Shown here: positions 1 through 5,794 of the stretch, in pieces
Numbering within the stretch: position 1 is the stretch's first letter
Layout of the letters: the number at the start of each line of letters is the position of its first letter
Origin: JAABYT01 sp041581935
GTDB taxonomy: Bacteria; Pseudomonadota; Gammaproteobacteria; HK1
Assembly: GCA_041581935.1 (NCBI GenBank)
Contig: JBFICP010000208.1
Span: 1-5,794, forward strand
Length of the DNA: 5,794 nucleotides
Reading direction: 5' to 3'
Notes under the pieces: model-generated
What the model was told of the DNA's origin: nothing
What the model saw: the letters and a program-made list of their open reading frames with translations, nothing else
Databases searched by the model: none
Position numbers and translations under genes: made by a program

Positions 1-102
1 ATTTCGGCAGTCGAGGAGCGACTAGTGAGCGAGTACGGATACGACAGCCATAGCGCAAAGGAGGCCTTGAGCTACGTAACGACACTGTTGAGCCAGGAGT
101 GA
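1..102 (+). CDS. prkA: C-terminal end of a PrkA-type serine protein kinase (partial)
   Basis: Only the last 33 codons are present, reading in frame from base 1 to a TGA at 100-102. The tail includes the stretch EERLVSEYGYDSHSAKEALS and ends in LLSQE. The assignment rests mainly on context: the next two genes are a DUF444/YhbH-type vWA protein and SpoVR, which in many bacteria directly follow prkA (yeaG in E. coli), and the helical 'EYGY..SA..AL.YV' tail is compatible with that family's C-terminus. PrkA proteins are large cytoplasmic AAA+/kinase-fold proteins active in stationary phase, starvation or sporulation. The catalytic parts lie outside the window, so the kinase identity cannot be confirmed. 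The gap to the next gene is 24 bases without a visible terminator, which supports cotranscription. Confidence 0.6.
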   Translation: MSAVEERLVSEYGYDSHSAKEALSYVTTLLSQE

Positions 103-117
103 GTTCGCGAGGAATCG

Positions 118-122
118 AAAGG
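118..122 (+). promoter_or_regulatory. Ribosome binding site of the YhbH-type gene
   Basis: AAAGG lies 4 bases before the ATG at 127, and a second purine-rich stretch GAGGA (109-113) lies 13 bases before it. Neither spacing is ideal, but together they support the ATG at 127 as the start. The homologous N-terminal region begins within about 15 residues of it. Confidence 0.5.
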
Positions 123-126
123 TATC

Positions 127-1293
127 ATGCCATCCGATAGCCACCATCGGTCTGCGATCGTCCAGTCGACGCGCTGGTATGACCTCTTTTCGCGCGGCGC
201 CCGTGACTGGCTGCGCCATAACGAGAAAGTTCGCGAGTCCGTGAAGGAATCCCTGCCCGAGCTGGTTTCGGGCCCGGATGTGCTCACTCAGCCCGAGAAC
301 CGCACTGTCAAGGTTCCCATCAAGTTTCTCGAGCATTATCGGTTCCGCCTTTCGGATGCTGATTCGCAAACCGGCGTTGGACAGGGCGAAGGCGCGAAAC
401 CGGGCGACGTGCTGCGTCCGGCGGCCCCGGGAGGACGAGGCGACGGCGGCGCCGGCACGGGAGAGGGCGGCGTGGAATTCGTCCTCGAGTTCAAGGTCGA
501 CGACATACTCGACTGGCTGTGGGAAGAGCTCGAGCTCCCCAACCTCGAGCCGAAGACCGCCGACAGCCTCGAGCACTCGGACTACGTGCGTGAAGGCATC
601 GACCGACGGGGCCCTCGCGCACGACTAGACCGCCGACGCACGGTCAAGGAAGCCGTGAAGCGACGTGCCATTCAAACGAACCCGATCCCCTTTACCGATG
701 ACGACCTGCGCTTTCGACAGCTGGCCCGGCGTCCGCAGCCGCTGACCCAGGCAGCCGTGGTCTTCATACTCGACGTATCGTCGAGCATGGACGACGCGTC
801 GAGGCAGCTTGCCAAGTCGTTCTTCTTCTGGGCGCTTCAGGGCATTCGCCGCCAGCATACGCGCATCGAAACCGCGTTCATCGGGCACACGGTCAACGCC
901 TGGGAGTTCTCGGAGGAAGAGTTTTTTGCGGTCCGCGCAACCGGGGGCACCGAGGCGTCACGTGCGTTCGCCCTGTCGCTCGATGTCATTCGGGAGCGAT
1001 TCGATCCGTCGCAATACAATGTCTATGTTTTTTACGCGTCGGACGGCGACAATTTCGCCGCGGACAGGGACGCCTCCCGCGAGCAACTGAACGAGCTATC
1101 TTCGGTTTGCAATTTCATGGGCTATGTCGAAACCACGCGGCGCTCGAGCGATCGCCTGAACACCGAAATGGGTCGCCTGTTCGCCGAGCTTTCGGATGAC
1201 TCGCCTGCTGACAGTTTCGCCCTCGGCGGCCAGGAAGACGTCTGGAACGCCATTCGGCGCTTTTTCACGCAGCAGGCGACCCAAGAGGACTGA
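127..1293 (+). CDS. yhbH: DUF444 / YhbH-type von Willebrand factor A protein
   Basis: A 388-residue soluble protein of the UPF0229/DUF444 family (YhbH in Bacillus, YeaH in E. coli). The N-terminal part (about 15-75) has the YhbH-like pattern of WLRHNEKVRESVKESLPELV followed by VKVPIKFLEHYRFR. It is followed by the family's glycine-rich linker starting GVGQGEG (about 83-115) and an acidic helix with ELPNLEP. The C-terminal vWA domain (about 205-385) keeps a MIDAS metal site: DVSSS at 216-220, the threonine of TGGTE at 272-276, and the aspartates of ASDGDN at 304-309. There is no signal peptide or membrane segment, so it should be cytoplasmic. Its length is close to Bacillus YhbH and about 40 residues shorter than E. 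coli YeaH. The family acts with PrkA and SpoVR in starvation or sporulation; its molecular role is not settled, and a metal-dependent scaffold for partner proteins is a reasonable inference. The gene ends 4 bases before the SpoVR start. Confidence 0.93.
   Translation: MPSDSHHRSAIVQSTRWYDLFSRGARDWLRHNEKVRESVKESLPELVSGPDVLTQPENRTVKVPIKFLEHYRFRLSDADSQTGVGQGEGAKPGDVLRPAAPGGRGDGGAGTGEGGVEFVLEFKVDDILDWLWEELELPNLEPKTADSLEHSDYVREGIDRRGPRARLDRRRTVKEAVKRRAIQTNPIPFTDDDLRFRQLARRPQPLTQAAVVFILDVSSSMDDASRQLAKSFFFWALQGIRRQHTRIETAFIGHTVNAWEFSEEEFFAVRATGGTEASRAFALSLDVIRERFDPSQYNVYVFYASDGDNFAADRDASREQLNELSSVCNFMGYVETTRRSSDRLNTEMGRLFAELSDDSPADSFALGGQEDVWNAIRRFFTQQATQED
1283..1289 (+). promoter_or_regulatory. Ribosome binding site that fixes the SpoVR start
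   Basis: AAGAGGA sits inside the last codons of the YhbH-type gene, 8 bases before the ATG at 1298. It decides the SpoVR start: the reading frame is open further upstream, to an ATG at 1196, but that extension would overlap the upstream gene by about 100 bases and encodes a Ser/Arg-rich shadow peptide. The layout suggests translational coupling. Confidence 0.8.
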
Positions 1294-1297
1294 GCCC

Positions 1298-2677
1298 ATG
1301 GCCGGCGACAGTCGTTTCTTCCGCATAGAGATCGAAGAGCTCGCGCGCAGCTTCGGACTCGATTTCTACCCGGTCGAGTTTGAAGTCGTGCCGCCGAGCT
1401 TCATGACGGAAGTGGCCGTGTACGGGCTTCCAGTGCGCATGCCGCACTGGTCATTCGGGGTTCGCTATATCCATCAGCTCGTTCAGCACGAGATGGGGCA
1501 CTCACGCATATTCGAGGTCGTTTACCCCGGCGACCCCGGCCATGCATTCCTTGCCAATAACAACTCCGACATGGACAACACGCTGGTGTGCGCCCACGTC
1601 CTCGGCCACGCCGATTTCTCCAAGAATAACGAGCTGTTCCGTCGCGTCCACAAGCAGGTTGGGGCGCGCATAGTCGACATGGCCGCCAACCACGCGCGGC
1701 GTATCGAGCAAGCCATAGAGCGACATGGCCAGGAGCACGTGGAATTCGTGCTCGACGCGGCACTTTCACTCGAGCAGCATATCGACATCAATCAATCGCT
1801 GAGTCGAGCCCGGTACAGTGATGCCGATAATGACTGCGACGATCCGCTCAGCAACACATTCGTGAGGCGTTTCGATACCTTGCCCGGAGCGGGGGACACG
1901 GACGAGCCCCCGGACGAGGAACAGATAAGAGCACCGATTCCGCCCTATCCAGAGCAGGATTTGCTGTGGTTCATCGCACAGTACGCACCGGATATGGAGG
2001 ACTGGGAGCGGGACATATTCCTTGCCGTTCGCGAGGAGTCATTCTATTTCTACCCTGTCTTCGCGTGCCAAATAATGAACGAGGGCTGGGCGTCCTATTG
2101 GCATGCACGGCTGCTGCGAGAGGCCTCGTTTCTACCTCATGACCTTTACGTAGACGCCATGAAGACACATTCCGACGTCGTTCGCCCCACCGCCGGCGAT
2201 CGGCAGATTGCTCTCAACATAAACCCCTATCATCTCGGGTTCTCGATCTGGGATCGACTCATCGAAGCCCATGGAATCGAGCATGCCAGGGCGATCATGC
2301 AATCCGAGGATGATTTTGGCTTCGTAAGAAATCATCTGACCGCCGATCTCGCCGACGAGCTTAATATTTTCGTCTACGATGCGAAAAAGAACGGTGAGAT
2401 AAAAGTGACCGACAACGAAATTCACCATCTGCATGAAGCGATCCTGGCACCGAAGTTCAACTTCGGCGCCCCAAAGGTCTGTGTCACGGACATGGGTGTC
2501 GACGGCGCCCTCGAGCTCAAGCACGTGCATGGTGTCGACGGACGAGGGCTCGACATGGATCGCGCTCACAAGGTGATCGACTACATTCACCGCGTCTGGC
2601 GGCGCCCGGTGAGGATGCATACCCTTGACCCGAGCGGCAAGGACGCCAGCATCGAGACCGGGAAAGCTGCTGCCTGA
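1298..2677 (+). CDS. spoVR: SpoVR family protein
   Basis: A 459-residue cytoplasmic protein, close in length to Bacillus SpoVR and somewhat shorter than E. coli YcgB. Family landmarks appear in order: an N-terminal segment with the FYPVEFEVV pattern (23-31), SRIFEVV (69-75), the hallmark AHVLGHADFSKNN (99-111), an acidic low-complexity insert (about 175-210) that probably loops out, NEGWASYWHARLL (261-273), NPYHLGFSIWDRL (309-321), and a C-terminal region with VTDMGVDGALELKHVHGVDG (395-414). No signal peptide or membrane helix is seen. In Bacillus SpoVR contributes to the spore cortex; in non-spore-formers the family is tied to starvation or stationary-phase fitness with PrkA and the vWA partner. 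The biochemical activity is unknown. Conserved His/Glu clusters hint at metal binding, which is inference. Nine of about 27 Ile codons are ATA, many for a GC-rich gene. The start is set by the AAGAGGA site; a longer version from 1196 is unlikely. Confidence 0.95.
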   Translation: MAGDSRFFRIEIEELARSFGLDFYPVEFEVVPPSFMTEVAVYGLPVRMPHWSFGVRYIHQLVQHEMGHSRIFEVVYPGDPGHAFLANNNSDMDNTLVCAHVLGHADFSKNNELFRRVHKQVGARIVDMAANHARRIEQAIERHGQEHVEFVLDAALSLEQHIDINQSLSRARYSDADNDCDDPLSNTFVRRFDTLPGAGDTDEPPDEEQIRAPIPPYPEQDLLWFIAQYAPDMEDWERDIFLAVREESFYFYPVFACQIMNEGWASYWHARLLREASFLPHDLYVDAMKTHSDVVRPTAGDRQIALNINPYHLGFSIWDRLIEAHGIEHARAIMQSEDDFGFVRNHLTADLADELNIFVYDAKKNGEIKVTDNEIHHLHEAILAPKFNFGAPKVCVTDMGVDGALELKHVHGVDGRGLDMDRAHKVIDYIHRVWRRPVRMHTLDPSGKDASIETGKAAA

Positions 2678-2706
2678 CTGGCTCGAATATCGCACCGAAT
2701 AGCGGG

Positions 2707-2736
2707 TTAATACGGCCGGTACTCGAGTGCTACCCT
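2707..2736 (+). promoter_or_regulatory. Possible sigma70-like promoter for the cyclase gene
   Basis: In the 90-base gap after spoVR, TTAATA (2707-2712, four of six matches to TTGACA) is separated by 18 bases from TACCCT (2731-2736). The -10 is preceded by TG, giving an extended -10 of form TGnTACCCT. Transcription would begin near 2743, about 25 bases before the cyclase ATG. A 12-base imperfect palindrome, GTACTCGAGTGC (2719-2730), lies in the spacer and could be an operator or chance. The match was made by eye. The gap holds no clear terminator for the upstream operon. Confidence 0.35.
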
Positions 2737-2767
2737 AGCGGGCAATTCCGGCGGATACCTACTGGCG

Positions 2768-4474
2768 ATGCTCGAACGGCGACTGCGCCTGTCAACGGGG
2801 CTGATTCTTGCAGCCTACGTCATCTCCCATCTTCTCAACCACAGTCTCGGCTTGGTCTCGCTGGAAACCATGGAGGCGTATCGGCGGGCCAACGCATTCG
2901 TGTGGCAGAGCTATCCCGGCACCGTTTTGCTTTATGGCTCATTCATCGTGCACACCATTCTGGCGCTTCATTCTCTGTTTCGTCGCACCACCCTTCGCAT
3001 GCCACTGTGGGAAGCTCTGCAACTCGGCTTCGGCCTGCTGATACCCCCGCTGATTGCCGTCCATATGATCGGCACGCGTTTGAGTCAATCATTGCTCGGC
3101 TTCGATGTCGATTATCCGTGGGTTCTCTACGCGCAGTGGAGCAACACGAGATACCTGCTCCAGCAGCCGCTGCTTGTCCTGATCGTATGGGCACACCTCA
3201 TGGTGGGTTTGCATTACTGGCTGCGAATCAATCGTTGGTATTCGCGCGCATTCCCGCTGCTTTACGCCCTCGCCGTTCTTCTGCCGGTGCTCGCCTTGCT
3301 CGGTTGGGCGCGCGGCGGCGCCGAAGTGCAGACGCTGGCGACGAATCCCGATGTCGCAAGCCGAATCACCGCAGGTTGGCGCGGCGCGTCGCCGGCCGAT
3401 CGCCGTTTCATAGTTTCCCTGGAGTCGAAGGCGTTCTGGGTCATGGGCGGGTTGCTGACGCTGACATTAGTGGCCCGCGTCGCTCGCAGGCGGCTGCGGC
3501 GCCGGCGAAGGCATCTGTATGCCCTGGCACATCCAAGCGCCGGGTCCGTCACCGCCCGGGTGGGGCAGTCCATCCTCGAGTCTCTGCGCGCGGCGGGGAT
3601 TGCGCATGCGTCCGTTTGCGGCGGCCGTGCTCGCTGCACCACCTGTCGCGTACGGGTCGGCGCGGGCGCCGAGCACCTGGCAACGCCGAATTCTCTGGAG
3701 GCCGCGGCACTGCGCCGAATAGGTGCCGCGCAGAACGTGCGCCTCGCATGTCAGACGCGCCCTTCGAAGGACCTCCATATCACGCCGCTGCTGCCGGCGG
3801 GCGCCAGCGCCTCCGATGCCCTCCAACCCGGTGGCGTCGGAGGCCACGAGCAATCGGTGGCGGTGATGTTCATCGACCTGCGCGACTCCACCAAGCTCGG
3901 TGAGGAACGCCTGCCCTACGATGTGGTGTTCATTCTGAATCAATTCTTTGCAGAAATGTCGCGGGCACTCGAGGAGACCCGTGGTCACTACGCGCAGTTC
4001 TCGGGTGACGGACTCATGGCGTTGTACGGGCTGGAGTCGGACATGGCGAGCGGCTGCCGAGATGCGATGCGCGGTGCAGCGGCGATGGTAATGCGGCTGG
4101 CGGCGCTCAACGAGCGTCTCGCCGGCGAGCTCGCCGAACCCCTGAGAATAGGCATCGGAATCCACTGCGGTGAAGCCATCGTCGGCACCATGGGACCGCC
4201 CGCCTCGCCCAACCTCTCCGCCATCGGCGACAACATCAACGTCGCTGCGCGTCTGGAGGCGCTTTGCAAGACCTACGGCGTGACACTGGTGGTTTCCGAG
4301 GACGCGGCCCGCCACGCCGCGGTCGATCTATCGTGTTTCGAAATGCACGAGTCGCCGGTTCGTGGACGCGAGGAACCGGTCATCGTATATGCGATCCGGG
4401 ATCCCCTGACCGTACTGAACCCGCTCGCCTTCGATTCGCAACGCAACGAAACTTCAGACGCACCCGTCGTATAA
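2768..4474 (+). CDS. cyaC: Membrane class III adenylate cyclase with diheme-b-type anchor and [2Fe-2S] ferredoxin domain (CyaC-like)
   Basis: A 568-residue three-module protein. Residues 1-240 form six likely membrane helices (about 11-30, 52-71, 83-103, 132-152, 161-180, 221-238), with Arg-rich loops on the cytoplasmic side and a 40-residue periplasmic loop before helix 6. Histidines in helices 1-4 (H21, H25, H62, H68, H99, H143, H149) are candidate ligands of two b hemes, as in diheme succinate:quinone oxidoreductase anchors. An Arg-rich linker (237-248) leads to a ferredoxin domain (about 249-342) with cluster cysteines C284, C290, C293 and C328, spaced Cx5Cx2Cx34C. The cyclase domain (about 362-545) keeps the metal aspartates D370 and D414 and the transition-state residues N491 and R495; the purine-selecting positions are Q410 and S484. 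S. meliloti CyaC has this combination, makes cAMP and responds to quinone redox state, so a redox-controlled adenylate cyclase is the best reading. ATG 2768 is the first in-frame ATG after a stop at 2708; its ribosome site is weak (GGCGGA, 2750-2755). Confidence 0.9.
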   Translation: MLERRLRLSTGLILAAYVISHLLNHSLGLVSLETMEAYRRANAFVWQSYPGTVLLYGSFIVHTILALHSLFRRTTLRMPLWEALQLGFGLLIPPLIAVHMIGTRLSQSLLGFDVDYPWVLYAQWSNTRYLLQQPLLVLIVWAHLMVGLHYWLRINRWYSRAFPLLYALAVLLPVLALLGWARGGAEVQTLATNPDVASRITAGWRGASPADRRFIVSLESKAFWVMGGLLTLTLVARVARRRLRRRRRHLYALAHPSAGSVTARVGQSILESLRAAGIAHASVCGGRARCTTCRVRVGAGAEHLATPNSLEAAALRRIGAAQNVRLACQTRPSKDLHITPLLPAGASASDALQPGGVGGHEQSVAVMFIDLRDSTKLGEERLPYDVVFILNQFFAEMSRALEETRGHYAQFSGDGLMALYGLESDMASGCRDAMRGAAAMVMRLAALNERLAGELAEPLRIGIGIHCGEAIVGTMGPPASPNLSAIGDNINVAARLEALCKTYGVTLVVSEDAARHAAVDLSCFEMHESPVRGREEPVIVYAIRDPLTVLNPLAFDSQRNETSDAPVV

Positions 4475-4475
4475 T
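4470..4475 (+). promoter_or_regulatory. Possible -10 element (TATAAT) for the lipoprotein gene
   Basis: A perfect TATAAT overlaps the TAA stop of the cyclase gene and stands in an AT-richer patch of an otherwise GC-rich region. No convincing -35 lies 16-19 bases upstream and there is no TG extension, so it may be an activator-dependent promoter or chance. If used, transcription would start near 4482 and leave a leader of about 70 bases. Confidence 0.3.
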
Positions 4476-4500
4476 CGATTCCCTGTATTCCTGATCGCTT

Positions 4501-4519
4501 CGAGGAGCGGGCTCGCTCG
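4501..4519 (+). other. Small inverted repeat in the gap before the lipoprotein gene
   Basis: CGAGGAG and CTCGCTCG can pair as a 7-base-pair stem with one bulged G (4515) around a CGGG loop. No T-run follows, so it is not a typical intrinsic terminator. It could be a leader hairpin, a weak attenuator or a chance product of GC-rich sequence. Confidence 0.25.
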
Positions 4520-4552
4520 CGAACTGACGCGCAAACACTCGGACCGGAACCC

Positions 4553-5794
4553 ATGTTCAATCGTCGACTCTTCAAAGCCCGCCCGATTCTGGCATCGATG
4601 GCGGCCGTCATGCTCGCCGGCTGCGGCCAAAGCTCCGAACCTGCACCCGGGAAGTTGCAGGCTCAGCTCAATGCGATTACGCAGACGCTGGAACAATCAC
4701 AGGCCGCCCTCGCCGTCGCCGAAGAGCGCATTGCCGCGCTGCTCGAAGAGCAGACCGGCAACCGGCAAAGGCTCGCGGAGCGCGCGTCGGCCGCGGCGCG
4801 ACTCGAGCAGCGCAACCGCACGCTCGAGCAGCAGATTGCCGGCGCACGGGAAGAGCTGGCGCGCAGTCGAGACTTGCTCGGGACGCTTCGCCGTGAGCGC
4901 GATCGGGGCATTCGCCAAGTGCGCGAGCTCGACAACGAGCGCCGCGGGCTGCACGAGAGGCTGGCGAGGGCCAACGGCGAGATCCGCCGTCTCCAGGCTC
5001 GTCAATCACCCGATCACCGGCGCCTGGCCGAACTGAACCAGCGTGCCAATGCCGCGGCCCGCGCGGTCGACGAGCTCAGGCGCTACAACGGATTTCTGCT
5101 CCAGGAGCGCGGAAATCTCCGGGCCTGGCTCGAAGAGGCCAACGCGACGCGCGCGCGACTGGAGGATGCCGCCCGCGAGGCCCAGCGCGAGACCGCACGG
5201 GTGCAATCCGAGCAGGCCGCGGCGGAAGCGGCGCAACGAAAACTGCGCGCACGGCTCGAGCAGGCGAGCGCCGAGCTGGCGACACTCGAGCAAGCCCGTG
5301 AGGCGCTCGAAAACGAGGCCGCGACCCTGCGTGCCGCGGCGAGCGAGGTGGCCGAGTCGCAGCGCAGCCGAATCGCGCAGCTCGAGGATGCCCTCGCCCA
5401 CGCGAGCGCGCCAGCCACCGCCCGCCCGCAAAGCGCTGGCGAATCGCAAGCGGCTGCATCGTCGCACGAAGATACGGCCGTGCTGCGTGCCGAGCTCGAC
5501 GACGCCAGGGACAAGATTTCCAGACTGCGGATCGCGCAGGACTATCTGGTCGAGAAGGTCGAAGCCTGCGCGGCGAAACAATCATCGGCGCGCGTCGGCA
5601 CGCCGGGTCCGGGGGTTCGGGTCGCCCTGTTTGCCGAGTGGCCGGATCCGATCACCGCGCCGTCGACGCGGCCGCTTCGTGCCGGATTAACCACCGCGAC
5701 TTGGCCGCCACGGCGCACCGATGAGAGGTTCGGGCCCTCGAGACTGATGAAGGTCGCGAACGAGGAAAGCGACCCGCCGAAGGGAGGCCGCCAC
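4553..5794 (+). CDS. Coiled-coil lipoprotein of unknown function (3' end beyond the window)
   Basis: An open frame of 414 codons runs from ATG 4553 to the last base of the window without a stop. The N-terminus is a lipoprotein signal: basic start (MFNRRLFKAR), hydrophobic stretch, and lipobox LAGC with the lipidated cysteine at 24. Position +2 is Gly rather than Asp, consistent with sorting to the outer membrane if the host is Gram-negative. Residues 34-151 and 155-283 are almost uninterrupted Ala/Glu/Arg/Leu/Gln-rich heptad-like coiled coil, broken near SPDH (152-155). A distinctive segment, RRYNGFLLQERGNLRAWLEE, occupies 176-195. An Ala/Ser-rich linker (284-306) leads to a short helical stretch (307-343) and a Pro/Arg-rich, probably disordered tail. 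The family is not recognised; an elongated periplasmic or envelope spacer is the most that can be inferred. Ribosome-site support is weak (GGA, 4541-4543, or CGGAA, 4545-4549). An ATG at 4598 would leave too short a signal peptide. Confidence 0.8.
   Translation, partial: MFNRRLFKARPILASMAAVMLAGCGQSSEPAPGKLQAQLNAITQTLEQSQAALAVAEERIAALLEEQTGNRQRLAERASAAARLEQRNRTLEQQIAGAREELARSRDLLGTLRRERDRGIRQVRELDNERRGLHERLARANGEIRRLQARQSPDHRRLAELNQRANAAARAVDELRRYNGFLLQERGNLRAWLEEANATRARLEDAAREAQRETARVQSEQAAAEAAQRKLRARLEQASAELATLEQAREALENEAATLRAAASEVAESQRSRIAQLEDALAHASAPATARPQSAGESQAAASSHEDTAVLRAELDDARDKISRLRIAQDYLVEKVEACAAKQSSARVGTPGPGVRVALFAEWPDPITAPSTRPLRAGLTTATWPPRRTDERFGPSRLMKVANEESDPPKGGRH

Noticed and set aside
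1196..1297. Upstream extension of the SpoVR frame to ATG 1196
   Set aside because: It overlaps the YhbH-type gene by about 100 bases, encodes a low-complexity Ser/Arg peptide, and the good ribosome site AAGAGGA points to ATG 1298.
2132..2695. 187-codon open frame on the - strand opposite spoVR
   Set aside because: It mirrors conserved SpoVR coding sequence and has no domain features of its own.
2902..3903. 333-codon open frame on the + strand inside the cyclase gene
   Set aside because: Its product is Arg/Ala/Ser-rich without domain features, while the overlapping frame encodes clear membrane, ferredoxin and cyclase motifs. It is a shadow typical of GC-rich DNA.
3467..4315. 282-codon open frame on the - strand opposite the cyclase gene
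   Set aside because: It is antisense to conserved ferredoxin and cyclase motifs and has no recognisable domain.
4475..4552. Intrinsic terminator after the cyclase gene
   Set aside because: The only inverted repeat (4501-4519) is short and bulged and lacks a following T-run.
4553..5500. Repeated CTCGAG and GAG/GCG-rich words as possible DNA repeats
   Set aside because: They follow from frequent Leu-Glu and Ala/Glu codons in a coiled coil. The words are not regularly spaced and no longer unit recurs.
5006..5581. Open frames on both strands overlapping the lipoprotein gene (- strand 191 codons, + strand 215 codons)
   Set aside because: The repetitive GC-rich coiled-coil coding pattern opens several frames at once. 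Only the frame from 4553 has a signal peptide, a lipobox and heptad-like composition.

Overview
The window comes from a GC-rich bacterium and carries five genes, all on the + strand. The lipoprotein signal, the diheme-type cyclase and the overall gene style suggest a Gram-negative, probably Pseudomonadota; this is inference and no marker gene is present to place it further. There are no tRNAs, rRNAs, CRISPR arrays or insertion sequences.

Region 1 (1-2677) is a compact stress/stationary-phase operon: the last 33 codons of what is most likely the PrkA-type serine protein kinase, then a DUF444/YhbH-type von Willebrand factor A protein, then a SpoVR-family protein. The three are separated by only 24 and 4 bases. 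This trio (prkA/yeaG - yhbH/yeaH - spoVR/ycgB) is a well-known conserved set. Here the vWA protein resembles the short Bacillus YhbH form more than the longer E. coli YeaH form.

Region 2 (2678-4474) follows a 90-base gap with a possible promoter. It holds one 568-residue protein with three modules: a six-helix, histidine-bearing membrane domain of the diheme cytochrome b (succinate:quinone oxidoreductase anchor) type, a [2Fe-2S] ferredoxin domain, and a class III nucleotide cyclase domain. This matches the layout of the redox- and quinone-responsive adenylate cyclase CyaC of Sinorhizobium meliloti. It is the most interesting gene here, because it probably couples respiratory redox state to cyclic nucleotide production. 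Two positions that normally select the purine base are atypical (Gln and Ser).

Region 3 (4475-5794) begins with a 78-base gap whose left edge carries a perfect TATAAT overlapping the cyclase stop codon. It continues with a lipoprotein consisting mostly of coiled coil, whose reading frame stays open to the window edge (414 codons seen). Its function is unknown.

A shared theme of regions 1 and 2 is adjustment to starvation or energy state (kinase/vWA/SpoVR set, redox-sensing cyclase). The sequence does not show that they are co-regulated.
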